NCBI GenBank assembly: GCA_949775045.1
Contig: OX459097.1
Location: 23,928,570 to 23,992,569, forward strand
Length of the DNA: 64,000 nucleotides
Reading direction: 5' to 3'
Source: Metridium senile
Taxonomy: Eukaryota; Cnidaria; Anthozoa; Actiniaria; Metridiidae
Shown piece by piece: positions 29,100-38,500 of the stretch. A model generated the notes under the pieces. That model was not told the DNA's origin and did not search any database. It saw nothing but the letters and a program-made list of their open reading frames with translations. Made by a program: the position numbers and the translations under genes. Within the stretch, counting starts at the first letter, position 1. The number at the start of each line of letters is the position of its first letter.

Positions 29100-30152
29100 A
29101 TGTCAGAAGTTTTCCAGTGGTTAAAGTCAATTTCAAATGGCCTTGGCCTAGAAAGACTTGCCGAGGACTTTGAAAGTCGTGGATTTAGCACCGTAGGGTC
29201 TTTGAAATACTTTAGATCGCCCGATCTCGATGTTTTGTTTCCAACTCCACAAAAATTAAAGATGGCAGAGAAGAGAATTCTGGAGACAGAGCTCGCCAAT
29301 TTGAAGGAGAAAACATCTAATCTACAGCCAAGGGAATTGTTTCCACAGAATCATGGATCAGTACTTTATTTCCCAACTTCCAATGTTCAATCAAAGTCAT
29401 CTGGCGAAGAGTGTTTAGACCAGACCCCGTCGACGAGCTCAGGTCTAGCTAGTCCCAATTTGACATTTTCTCCATCTAATCCAGCCACTGTTTGTGGTTT
29501 TACACCTACTATATCCAATATAGTTACACCTACTGCGTCAAGTACGATTCTTCAAACTCAAAGTTCGCAGTTCAGTGCAAGCCAGCATAGCAGCACCTAT
29601 CTTGACAAGCGCCAAACAGAAATGAAGCAAGACCAAGAGCTCATGGCCGCTAAAAAAAGAAGTGTGGAAGAACTCCTCAAGGAGAAAACTCGTGCAACAG
29701 AAGATTATAAAGAGAGCAGCTCCAGACGCCAAAAGGTTTGTTCCCATTGCCATTTTCCCGGCCACAACAAAACCAAGTGCAAGAACGGGCCGTGTAATGG
29801 AATCGCCAATTGCCGATACACCGACAAACACCCCGAGATAAAATCAGAAATCCAAGAATTAAAGAGAATCTTGAAGGACTTGGAGAAAAAAGAAGTAAAA
29901 ACTAAGAACGATTACGATGTATTCAAAGCAGCCAGAGAAAGAGCTTCTTCAAGTTTTTTCGCCATAATGAGACCGCGGCTACGAAGCCAAAATGCCATCA
30001 AGTACGTAGACAGGAGTGCATTAGACAGAGACCTCATGATACTCAAGAGAGCGCTAGGAAACAAAGTCCCAATGGACGACCGCATGGATTGGGAACTTCC
30101 CTACATTATTGAACGATATAAGCGTGCAAATGTTGATATTTTCTCTACATAA
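29100..30152 (+). CDS. Transposon accessory protein: SAM-like domain plus CCHC zinc knuckle (350 aa)
   Basis: A single-exon frame of 350 codons beginning about 65 bp inside the left TIR. Residues 4-68 (VFQWLKSISNGLGLERLAED ... LKYFRSPDLDVLF ... KMAEKRIL) have the pattern of a SAM domain, a protein- or RNA-binding fold. A Ser/Thr/Pro-rich linker follows, then a charged stretch, then CSHCHFPGHNKTKC (residues about 213-226), which fits a CX2CX4HX4C zinc knuckle, then a short coiled coil (EIQELKRILKDLEKKEVK). A conserved-looking C-terminal block follows (FFAIMRPRLRSQNAIKYVDR ... DWELPYIIERYK). No catalytic motif is visible. A nucleic-acid-binding role in transposition is inferred from domain types and location only. 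AATAAA lies at 30541. Confidence 0.85.
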   Translation: MSEVFQWLKSISNGLGLERLAEDFESRGFSTVGSLKYFRSPDLDVLFPTPQKLKMAEKRILETELANLKEKTSNLQPRELFPQNHGSVLYFPTSNVQSKSSGEECLDQTPSTSSGLASPNLTFSPSNPATVCGFTPTISNIVTPTASSTILQTQSSQFSASQHSSTYLDKRQTEMKQDQELMAAKKRSVEELLKEKTRATEDYKESSSRRQKVCSHCHFPGHNKTKCKNGPCNGIANCRYTDKHPEIKSEIQELKRILKDLEKKEVKTKNDYDVFKAARERASSSFFAIMRPRLRSQNAIKYVDRSALDRDLMILKRALGNKVPMDDRMDWELPYIIERYKRANVDIFST

Positions 30153-30159
30153 TCACATT

Positions 30160-30540
30160 CTCAAAGTGGTCTAGGGTTCAGAAGTTGGACTGAAAAGATA
30201 GTACTATTATAGATATAAGAATATGAATTCATAAAGAATTGGAATTTAGTTCAAATTATGATATAGTTACTGTTCATCTATCAAAATGTATAAACAAATA
30301 ATATTCTCAAAGTGTTCTCGGATTCAAAAGTTGGGCTGTATATAAGTAATGCTAATTACTATTATAGAAATGAGAAAGAATTCATGCGAACCCATAAAGT
30401 ATTGCTATTTTTAGTTCAAATTATGATATGGTTACTGTTCATCTATCAAATGTATATAAACAAATGTTTTGAAAAAGATATTATATCCACTATCTACCGG
30501 AAATAATTGACAGCAAAACCTGTAAAATAGTTCATGCACA
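30160..30540 (+). repeat. Direct duplication in the 3' UTR of the SAM/CCHC gene
   Basis: Two diverged copies of about 150 bp, beginning TTCTCAAAGTGGTCTAGGGT (30163) and TTCTCAAAGTGTTCTCGGAT (30303), share TTAGTTCAAATTATGATAT and TTACTGTTCATCTATCAAA. Confidence 0.8.
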
Positions 30541-30546
30541 AATAAA
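30541..30546 (+). terminator. Polyadenylation signal AATAAA (SAM/CCHC gene)
   Basis: Canonical AATAAA, 389 nt after the stop codon and before the next gene on the same strand. Confidence 0.55.
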
Positions 30547-30874
30547 GCAATTTGAAACTTCAGTATTTAGTCAAACTCATTGTGACGTAATTATGCTACA
30601 CATGTACACGGTATAGAAAAGGTTTTATAATAATAGCAAAGAGAGTCTATATACATGATATTACTTCCTACTTTACCTATTTATTATTTACTTATTATTC
30701 ACTTATTATTCGATCACAAACGGCGTCAATCAAACAAAAAACATTTATTTCTTGTTTAGAAGTAGACCTAATCAGATAGCCATCTCTATTTTCTTGTAGC
30801 AACTGCCAATCAAGTGTCTAGGATACGTGGGAAAAAATCCATCGTGAACTAGATTGTAAGACCATAAATTGAAA

Positions 30875-31491
30875 ATGCCACACGTGGAATTGAAAAACGC
30901 TGTCGTAAAGGGTCATCATGCTTATCAGAATATAGTGGCTGTCGGAGATATATGTGAATGTTTTTGTGAGCCTGGGAATCTAAATGATCCAACAGCGGTC
31001 GCAGTTTTCCATAATCATGAAATTATAGGCCACATTCCAACAGGGTTGTGCTCCACAATTTCCGATTTATTATGTTCATTCATAGCAAGGATACAAGTAC
31101 TGTGGTAAGTGTAATTAGTTTATCTTTTATATGTGTAGTTTTCATTAACCTGTGTGTGAAATAATGAATCACAAGGCAGAAAAAGAGAATCATCAGCTTC
31201 GATTTATTCAAGTCAATGGTATATACACAAAGGCTTAACTATTACACAGTAATTCATTGGTGAGCCGGCTCTATAGAAAATTTATCCCAGATTACTTTCC
31301 CTTTCAGTGAAATCACAGCGTTACCGCTACCAAGCCACGCACCCTGGCCGAGTGTTTGGTCGACAGGAGGTGGAATTATCATCCCTTGTAACTATCACAT
31401 TTATTGTTCACCAGAAGACTCAATAGACATTTTACAATCTTTACAATTAGCACTACATTATGTACCTAATGGTCAAATAGAGTTACATTAG
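30875..31491 (+). CDS. Transposon accessory protein: HIRAN-domain protein, two exons (137 aa)
   Basis: Exon 1 is 30875-31104 and exon 2 is 31308-31491, joined across a GTAAGT...TTTCAG intron with phase kept; stop TAG at 31489-31491. I start at the ATG at 30875 rather than at an upstream in-frame TTG. Residues 1-75 carry the HIRAN pattern: VVKGHHAYQN, VGDICECFCEPGNLNDPTAV, AVFHNHEIIGHIPTGL, followed by a C-terminal hydrophobic stretch. Exon 2 encodes PLPSHAPWPSVWSTGGGII and ends NGQIELH. HIRAN domains (as in HLTF/Rad5) bind DNA ends or stalled forks and occur beside nucleases and transposases. A role in transposition or in repair of excision sites is inference. Confidence 0.8.
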
Positions 31492-31593
31492 ATATCCTTC
31501 CGAGTGGCCTTATCAATGTCCAGCTGAAGTTATTTTAGAATAGGGTTTGCATGACAACATGTACTAGAACTGATACTAGAAATAGCGGATTTC

Positions 31594-31599
31594 AATAAA
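31594..31599 (+). terminator. Polyadenylation signal AATAAA (HIRAN gene)
   Basis: AATAAA 103 nt after the HIRAN stop. The - strand transposase has its own AATAAA in complement at 31620-31625, so the two convergent genes have closely facing 3' ends. Confidence 0.6.
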
Positions 31600-31619
31600 C
31601 ATTGGTTATTTGCAATTGT

Positions 31620-31625
31620 TTTATT
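31620..31625 (-). terminator. Polyadenylation signal AATAAA (transposase gene)
   Basis: TTTATT on the + strand reads AATAAA on the - strand, about 185 nt beyond the transposase stop. Confidence 0.5.
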
Positions 31626-31809
31626 CTTGGTTAACAAAAAACGTTTTGATACGCTATGAATTCATACACGTATTTTCACTAATTTTGTTTTCAACACTGT
31701 CACAATTCAGTTGAAAATTTGTAATTTTCACACGGCAAACTACACAGCGCTTTATATAGTGTGAAATGTCTGGGCAATATATTGACCTAAAGTTGTTGCC
31801 CTTTCCAAT

Positions 31810-32853
31810 CTAAATGAAATATCCACAATGTCTAAAATATGCAGTAGAATTTTCAGGGGAAATTCTGCTACATGCTTGGTAGATGGCGATTTCAGTCTCG
31901 TTGTCAGCTAGTATCTGGTTCTGATTGAGAAAAGCTTTGACCTGATGAAAACAAAGCTCGCAAGTGTTTAGGTGTGGAGAATAAGGAGGTTGAAATATCA
32001 GGTTTACTCCGTAGTCAGCAAGCATATATCTCAATGCCATTTCAGTGAATCTGCCATGATGAAATGGGCAATTGTCCATTATCACAGTATCGTTTCTTTC
32101 GAGTAGTACAGAACCGTTAGGCCTCGTAATTTCAACTGCCTCTTCGAAGAAAAATAAAAGCTCGTTTCCATTAGATGCACCTTCTATAACATTTACATAG
32201 TCAACTCCAAGACAAGAATGCATGAGATTTATCGTGTAGTTAGCATTTGATGCCCATCGTTGAATTTCAAACGCTGGGGTTCCAATCGGCGCGTTGCCAT
32301 ATCTGCGATTCATGGTGGTCTTTGTAACACTTGACTCATCGAAAAAATGAAGAGAGCTTGTGTTCAAATTGCTAATTTGATCGAGATAAAAGTCTGTATA
32401 TTCTTCTATTGCTCTAGTATTGGCTTCAGATGGAAGGGAATGTATTTTCTTTTTCGTCATCAGCAGATCTTTTTTCAGGTAATGACCGATTGTAGCGCGA
32501 TGTGGAATGTCAAGGGGATGTACAATCCCGTCAAACACAAGTCGATTTTGCAATTCTGCTGCATAAACACTTGGCTTACATAATTTCTCCACCTCAATAC
32601 ACTCACAAGCATCTGGAGAGAGAACAGTACGACCCTTGTGCTTCTTAGCTGGCGGCTGATTGGAATTTGTAATGTCGTACTCAAGCAAAACATTATTTAC
32701 AAAGTGGCGACTTGAGCAAACTTCTTGAGCAATTCTTCTCTGTGAAAACCCTTGATGGTTCAAATCCAGAACTCTTTCGCGTAAAAGTCGAGAATTTCGA
32801 CGTCCGTTATCGTAAATGCCGCCGTTTTGATTTTCTCGTAGCTGGACAGACAT
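31810..32853 (-). CDS. DDE transposase, IS630/Tc1/mariner superfamily (347 aa, intact)
   Basis: Single-exon frame starting about 85 bp inside the right TIR. An N-terminal helix-turn-helix is visible at residues about 20-58 (RERVLDLNHQGFSQRRIAQE). The catalytic core fits a DDE_3-type RNase H fold: D172 in SLHFFDESSV, D260 in DTVIMDNCPFHHG and E299 in QPPYSPHLNTCE. PPYSPHLN is the hallmark before the last acid. The spacing between the second and third acids is 38 residues (DD38E), unlike DD34E of Tc1 or DD34D of mariner. There is no stop or frameshift. It should bind the 71-bp TIRs and cut and paste at TA. The family within the superfamily is tentative. Confidence 0.92.
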   Translation of the reverse strand: MSVQLRENQNGGIYDNGRRNSRLLRERVLDLNHQGFSQRRIAQEVCSSRHFVNNVLLEYDITNSNQPPAKKHKGRTVLSPDACECIEVEKLCKPSVYAAELQNRLVFDGIVHPLDIPHRATIGHYLKKDLLMTKKKIHSLPSEANTRAIEEYTDFYLDQISNLNTSSLHFFDESSVTKTTMNRRYGNAPIGTPAFEIQRWASNANYTINLMHSCLGVDYVNVIEGASNGNELLFFFEEAVEITRPNGSVLLERNDTVIMDNCPFHHGRFTEMALRYMLADYGVNLIFQPPYSPHLNTCELCFHQVKAFLNQNQILADNETEIAIYQACSRISPENSTAYFRHCGYFI

Positions 32854-32936
32854 TTTTCAAAATATTGCAATCCGTATAAGATTTGAACTCATTCGCGCCT
32901 ATAATTTGATTGGCTGATAAGGAGATAAAGTAGATA

Positions 32937-33007
32937 TCTTTTGTTCTTAAGCTCAAATGTGATTGGCTAATAAACTCCGGGTGGCCCCGGTTGAATTAGC
33001 AGCACTG
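32937..33007 (-). repeat. Right terminal inverted repeat of the transposon (71 bp)
   Basis: Reverse complement of the left TIR, ending GCAGCACTG and followed by the TA duplication. Confidence 0.93.
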
Positions 33008-33197
33008 TAACGAGTTCTACACAATCAAAATGACTCCAATACTTGTATAATTCAAGAACATAATTTAGGTGTACTAACTCACGAGTGTTTTGAACAATTT
33101 CACCGCACTAGCGAAAGGTTATAAACTTCAAACATAAAAACCTATGCATGCAAAATAGCAAATACTACAGGAAACTCGAAGTAGAGAACTAATTTAC

Positions 33198-33360
33198 CTT
33201 ATTCGATGGCTCTTAACGCCTGATACCACTTCGTACTAATATCCTTGTCGAGAAAAACAGCTTCTTCATGACGGTTTGGATATAGAGCTTCCACGTGTAA
33301 TAACGGCCGCCTCACCGATACACCTGAAGTCCAACTTCTCTTCGGGGTTGCTAGTAAATG
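33198..33360 (-). other. Exon-like segment downstream of the left-arm promoter
   Basis: On the - strand, transcription from the TATA box at 33384-33391 would run through a frame with SVRRPLLHVEALYPNRHEEA and KWYQALRAIE, ending just before a donor (AATAAG|GTAAAT at 33198/33197). The mirror copy is at 35690-35852, where the frame is shifted. No family recognised; it may be a non-coding first exon. Confidence 0.5.
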
Positions 33361-33383
33361 TTCATAATGACCTATGGAGCCAG

Positions 33384-33420
33384 TATTTATATCGAGAACG
33401 CCCATGGCTTTCTATTGGTC
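33384..33420 (-). promoter_or_regulatory. CCAAT/TATA promoter, palindrome left arm (outward)
   Basis: TATAAATA in complement at 33384-33391 and CCAAT in complement at 33416-33420 give normal spacing for a Pol II core promoter pointing left, away from the palindrome centre. Conserved in the mirror arm. Confidence 0.65.
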
Positions 33421-33678
33421 AATGGAAACATTATTCCGTGGTTGAGTTGTTATTTCTTACTGGAATGTACACTTCAAAATTACGAGCTATTCCAAACAAT
33501 ACTTGTAATAGACGTGCAAGTAATCATGAAGGTTTAGTTTATCATTGTTTTATTGTAGCGTAAACAAAATGTAAATATTTTACACTATATGTTAATATTA
33601 ATAAGAGCGAAGTTTTGAAGTTGTCGTATTCTTGTATGCTTGCAATCTTAAGTACTTATTGCCGACCTGACTCAGTCA

Positions 33679-34127
33679 ATAGAACGATTTCACATAAGCG
33701 TTTTTTTAAAACATGCAAATATGATTTGTCGAGTATTTAACATGCAAATGAGTTGTCACCTCGACAGACGAGGCAAGCGCACGCGGGTAGCTCCACGGCT
33801 CATGAAATGGGGTACGATTAAGCAGAAATTGAGCAGAAATTGTCAAAATAGTTCAACTATCTTTTATTGCGAAATTGCGTAGCCGCTAAAAGAAATTTAA
33901 TACTTCTCGCACTTATTTATATCGCATGCATGCATGAGCCGGTATATGTATTATACTAGAAAATAGTTTTAAAAGGTTAGCACTTAGGGTTAGGGTTAGG
34001 GTTAAGTGACAACTCATCTAAGGTGACAACTCATCTAACATGATCTAAGGTGACAACTCATTTGCATGTTAAATACTCGACAAAACATATTTGCATGTTA
34101 AAAACGCGTATGTGAAATCGTTCTAAT
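33679..34127. mobile_element. Foldback element with telomere-like core
   Basis: AGAACGATTTCACATAAGCG, GCAAATATGATTTGTCGAGT and CATGCAAATGAGTTGTCACC at the left are repeated inverted at 34020-34127. The loop contains TTAGGGTTAGGGTTAGGGTT (33987-34006). Located in the palindrome centre. Confidence 0.82.
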
Positions 34128-34207
34128 AATTATTTATCATATGACTCACTCCAAAGCAAAACAAATTAGCTCTTACACTCCCCCTCTGATATGTTAGAAA
34201 TTCAATC

Positions 34208-34312
34208 AAGCCCCCCTCCCCCTAGCCTCCTATGCAGACGCTCCTTTGTATCGTCACGCAATACGAGTCGATACAAAGGAGCGGCTGCATAGGAGGCTAC
34301 CCTCCCCCATAT
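34208..34312. mobile_element. 105-bp near-perfect hairpin
   Basis: CCTCCCCCTAGCCTCCTATG...GCTCCTTTGTATCG faces CGATACAAAGGAGCGGCTGC...GGAGGCTACCCTCCCCC with a loop of about 15 bp. Probably a short foldback element. Confidence 0.85.
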
Positions 34313-34428
34313 TATTATGCAGTTGCATTTCATTGTTCATCTTTAATCAGGTCATTGAATGACAGGAAAAGACTACGATGCATGTTTATAACCAGAAAAT
34401 AAATAGAGTACACACTATTATCATATAT

Positions 34429-34650
34429 AGGTTCGAGTCCCGGCTCGGGCATGGATTATATGTGAGTTGAGTTTGTTTGATGTGTTCTTCTCTCCTATGC
34501 CACAAGGGTTTTTCTCCGGGTTATCCGGTTTTCCTCCCTCCGCAAAAATGAACATGTGAGCAGAGTTGTGTGCAAAATATTTAATGTAGAGATAGTGAGT
34601 GTGAGTGAGTCTCCCCGATTAGTAGGGCACACTGTGTCCAGCTAGAAGAT
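34429..34650 (+). mobile_element. tRNA-derived SINE, copy C (head truncated)
   Basis: Begins at the B-box (GGTTCGAGTCCCGGCTCGGG) and keeps the full body (CTCTCCTATGCCACAAGGGT, GAACATGTGAGCAGAGTTGT, CTCCCCGATTAGTAGGGCAC). Same family as 12228 and 13993. Confidence 0.85.
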
Positions 34651-34770
34651 TGAAACTTTAAAAAAGTGTTGTTTTTTTTTTATCATTTTTATTATTTATT
34701 ATCATAAGACAAGTATTTAGCTCGGCGCGCTCTCTCGGATAGTGTAAATAAATAGAGTATACACTATTAG

Positions 34771-35412
34771 AGTGGTTTTCATTAACCCGTGAAACAAAGC
34801 GTTTTTGGGAAAGAGTAATAAAGTATATTAATGTGTAAAACACAAGGTTAAAGTTTAAGTGTAATAATAATGTATATTGCCTTTGAATACAAATGACCTA
34901 ATCCCTATATTATCCTTGTCATTTCCGTTCTTTTTCAACTTTATATGTAACGTTAAACTTTTCTTGTTTTCTAGTTGCGAACATTTAACGGATAAAAAAT
35001 CATCTGATAGAGTGACCCTTTCGAGAATCGTACCCCGAACCCTTTGCTTACAAATCCTGACCCTAACACTTTATGCTAACTGTCCGATCGATGTCAGTTG
35101 GTGAGAAGAAAATGTATTCATTTGTTCGTTAAAGTTCATTAGTATTGTAGTGTACAACAAACCTAAAAGCCCATTGTTTGGATTGTATTCTCATGGGAAA
35201 CTAAAAAAATAATCAGCTTGATGATGCCCTTTGGGACATGAAGTTGTGTGAAAACCTCTGTAAATCATGATAAATACCTCGAACGTCGGCAATAAGCCTA
35301 TAAAGCCTTAGGATTAGGGTTATACGGCTTATTGCCTCCGTTCTCGGTATTTATCTCTTACATAAAGCATATTATGCTAAAGTGTGTTTCACGGGTTAAT
35401 GAAAACCACTCT
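34771..35412. mobile_element. About 640-bp TA-flanked MITE, ends GAGTGGTTTTCATTAACCCG
   Basis: GAGTGGTTTTCATTAACCCG then TGAAACA pairs with TGTTTCACGGGTTAATGAAA then ACCACTC at the right end, with TA on both sides. A second small hairpin lies inside (GGCAATAAGCC at 35288 against GGCTTATTGCC at 35328). No coding capacity. Confidence 0.82.
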
Positions 35413-35627
35413 ATCATATGACAAGTATTTAACCCTGGCGCTCCCTCGGATATTGTAAAATATTTACATTTTGTATACGCTACAATAAAACAATGATAAA
35501 CTAAACCTTCATGATTACTTGCACGTCTATTGCTTGATTACAAGTATTGTTTGGAATAGCTCGTGATTTTGAAGTGTGCATTCCAGTAAGAAATAACAAC
35601 TAAACCACGAAATCATGTTTCCATTGA

Positions 35628-35662
35628 CCAATAGGAAGCCGTGGGCGTTCCCGGTATAAATA
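35628..35662 (+). promoter_or_regulatory. CCAAT/TATA promoter, palindrome right arm (outward)
   Basis: CCAAT at 35628-35632 and TATAAATA at 35655-35662 point right, away from the centre. Preserved in the left arm at 33384-33420. Confidence 0.65.
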
Positions 35663-35689
35663 CCGCCTCCATGGGTCATTGTGATCATT

Positions 35690-35852
35690 CACAAACAACC
35701 CCGAAGAGAAGTTGGACCTAAGAGGTGCATCGGTGAGGCGGCCGTTATTACACGTGGAAGCTCTATATCCAAACCGTCATGAAGAAGCTGCCCTTCTCCA
35801 CAAGGATACTATAGTAAGAAGCGGTATCAGGCGTTACGAGCCAGCGAATAAG
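35690..35852 (+). other. Exon-like segment downstream of the right-arm promoter
   Basis: Runs from about 28 bp after the TATA box to a donor AATAAG|GTAAATTAG at 35852/35853. It contains ACACGTGGAAGCTCTATATC, as in the left arm, but differs by indels that shift the frame. A second exon-like piece, 36454-36528, has an acceptor TTTTTTACAG and donor GAAG|GTAAGT. Probably spliced, coding status unknown. Confidence 0.5.
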
Positions 35853-37190
35853 GTAAATTAGTTCTCTACTTCGAGTTTCATGTAGTAGTTTGCTATTCTG
35901 CTATAGGTCTTTATATTTAAAGTTTATAACCTTTCGCTAGTGCGGTGAAATTGTTCAAAACACTCGTGAGCTAGTAAACCAAAATTATGTTCTTGAATTA
36001 TACAAGTATTAGAGTCTCTTTAATTGTGTAGAACTCGTTAAGACTAGAAATTTTACATATTTTATCTCTTTGGATCTAATACTTTGTTGATAAAACTGGT
36101 TAAAACTCGTGGAACGATATATTGGGCTGTACGAGTGGCCGAGCAGATAAACTGACATTTCTCCTACCACTCAGTGCTGTAGTCCAGGTTCGAATCCCTG
36201 ATCGGAATAGAATGGGTTGTGAAAACAGAATTATTTTAATGTATTTCTTTTTCATGTCACAAGGATCTTAGAGTTTTCCAGTTTTACTGCCTCGGCAAAA
36301 ATTAACTAATATGATCAGTGTTCTATTTAATGTACGGGTAGCGAGTGTAAGTGTGTTCGATACTTATCACCATACAGTATTTTAGACGTAAAAAATGGTA
36401 TATTCTATTTCATTTATAAACCGTTCATAATTTAGTTTTTCGCTTTTTTACAGATATGAACTCTGCAGAACGTCCTGAAGTAAAACATGGACTATAAATA
36501 TAGGCGTAACTGACCAGAACGATCGAAGGTAAGTTAATGTATCAATCTAACTGCGTTGTTATTAAACGGTTATACTGAAGTCGTTGATATACGAAGTGTA
36601 TGTTTTCTATATTTCAGGCAAGCTATCTATAAATATAGTCTATTAATTCTAATTTTCATTTGATCTTTGGCTTAATGAATGAATGAATGCATGAAAAAAT
36701 GAATAGTGAGATATTTTTATCTATCGTTATACTGCATTTACCGGTCTATTCCAGTTATTATAGCAACATCATCTTATTATGAATTACTTCATAACTGATA
36801 GTCTCAATACAGTAGTTTCGTTTATCAACAACTATCGACAGCCATTTATGTTAAAATTTACTACATTTAAATGCTTTGCTGTTAACGTAAATGTACATTT
36901 AATTACAATTGGCTTAGCTATTTTCCAAACTCTTGTAGCTTCTTGCAAATTTAATTGTTGTTTTTTTTGTTTCAAAACTTTCACAAGTTATTGTTATGGT
37001 GAATGTCTATCATATGATAGCTTTCTTTTTCTTAAAACATCAATTTTAAAAATTAATGATAATTAGTGGCGGCCATTTATGAAAGTGGTCTATACACTAT
37101 GCATGCACCAATTTGAAGTTAAAATTAATTTTTTAAATTTTCTATTGTATATTACTGAATTTTTCTCATTCTTACTCAAATAAAACATTT

Positions 37191-37448
37191 GAGTACAAAC
37201 ACTAAAAGTGTGCAACATAATTACCACTAAATACTGCTAAATTATGCTAATTCTATTGTTCTCTATTGTTTAATCAACACTATTTAGTGGTAAATAGTAC
37301 AAAGTATTGCACACTTTTAGTTTTTGTTCTCTTTTTTTTTAAATTGTTTTTATTTCAAACACACATTTACAATTACAAGATAGTGTTACATAATTAAAGA
37401 ACAAAAAGAATTATATATACATATAAATAAATAATAGTTTTTGTTCTC
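37191..37448. mobile_element. GAGTACAAAC MITE copy with internal insertion
   Basis: The left end GAGTACAAACACTAAAAGTG and the right end ATTGCACACTTTTAGTTTTTGTTCTC (to 37331) match the 141-bp MITE. A T-rich segment (37332-37435) separates this from a repeat of TAGTTTTTGTTCTCTA. It interrupts the palindrome's right arm. Confidence 0.78.
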
Positions 37449-38500
37449 TAATTATCGACGTCTTTATTTACAAAAGTTATTGTGTTTCGAAGTCGTTAAT
37501 ATGCGTAGTGTATGTTTTCTGTATTTCATAAGGCTAGCTATCTATAGATATATTCTATGAATGATATTGGTTGATTTTTTTCATTTGATCTTTGGCTTAT
37601 TCAATAAATAAATGAATAAATGAGAAAATTGATAGTGAGACTGATGATTTTTATCTATTATCGATTTAGTGACGGCAATTTCCTGCCATTCCTTTTAACT
37701 CGCAGTTTCGTATCACATGCACTTTATATTTAGTCACATTTCTTTATTTATACAATGGCAGTCTGGTTCGTCGGGTATATAAATATCTTATTTTTCGCCG
37801 GAAATCGTAATTTCTATGCGTCGAGTAAATGTGATAACGCTATCAGGAGGGTGAGGCATCCCGTAGTCGGTTTTCTGTTGTATACTTTGTAACATAAATT
37901 GAACTACTTTTTATTTAGTTTCTAATTTTTTATTGTTTCTATGACTGCTAAATATTCTTTAAAGAGAGAGAGCTCTAAACAGTGTTTATCAAAGGAATCA
38001 TCTTTAAGTACAAAGTTTACAAACGCAAATACTCACGTGCGTACTGAAACGGGAGATTTTCAAATGTTTTTTAATCGTTTTCCATATATTTTTGCATGTT
38101 AACACACAATCAATGTATTTCTGATAATGGTTATCGGATGATGGCCGAAATATCACTTTACTAGTAAAAATGTTCAAATGGCTTCTCTTGATTACATTCA
38201 TTCATTCATTCACATCTTTCAGTAGTGAATTATTTCATAACTGATTTGTGTCATCTGCCATTTTCTGATCACATACAATATATGTTTAGTAACATTCCGA
38301 AATAGTGTGTATTTTAATTAGTTAAAATTATTTTGAGTTCGAATATAAACTATGCATATATTTTTTTGCTATGAGCTGAAGTCATAAGTACAAAATTTAC
38401 TGCATCTAAATGCTTTGCTGTTGACATTTAATTACAATTGGCTTAGCCATACTATACACCATGCACCAATTTTAAGTTAAATTATTTTATTTTTCTATTA
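37449..38500 (+). repeat. Diverged partial duplication of the palindrome right arm
   Basis: TTTCATTTGATCTTTGGCTTA, AAATTTACTGCATCTAAATG, TTAATTACAATTGGCTTAGC and CATGCACCAATTT occur in the same order as in 36650-37110. No exon is supported. Confidence 0.65.

Larger units (their letters stand above)
28965..33007. mobile_element. Complete Tc1/mariner-type transposon with accessory genes
   Basis: A 4,043-bp element bounded by CAGTGCTGCTAATTCAACC...GGTTGAATTAGCAGCACTG and flanked by a TA duplication (28963-28964 and 33008-33009). It encodes a DDE transposase on the - strand (31810-32853), an SAM-like/CCHC protein on the + strand (29100-30152) and a two-exon HIRAN protein on the + strand (30875-31491). 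All three frames are intact and have plausible polyadenylation signals. TA target and a CAGTG start fit the IS630-Tc1-mariner superfamily. Usual members are 1.3-2.5 kb with one gene, so the extra genes are unusual. The uninterrupted target site is preserved at 36039-36040 in the mirror arm of the host palindrome. Confidence 0.9.
26740..37570. repeat. Large imperfect palindrome (about 10.8 kb overall)
   Basis: Left-arm pieces 26740-27260, 28430-28964 and 33008-33600 are inverted copies of right-arm pieces 37449-37570, 36540-37190, 36040-36540 and 35455-36040. Anchors include AACTATCGACAGCCATTT, AATTACAATTGG, GATCAGTGTTCTATTTAATG and ACACGTGGAAGCTCTATATC. Arms are roughly 85-90% similar by eye. 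The left arm has later insertions (27265-28430 and the 4-kb transposon). The centre 33600-35455 is a different set of foldback elements and a SINE. Confidence 0.85.

Noticed and set aside
29538..29831. 97-codon - strand frame
   Set aside because: Shadow of the SAM/CCHC gene on the + strand.
33199..33405. Histone or other known gene in the palindrome arm (TATA promoter, short frame)
   Set aside because: The translated segment matches no family I know and the frame is broken in the mirror arm; kept only as an exon-like segment.
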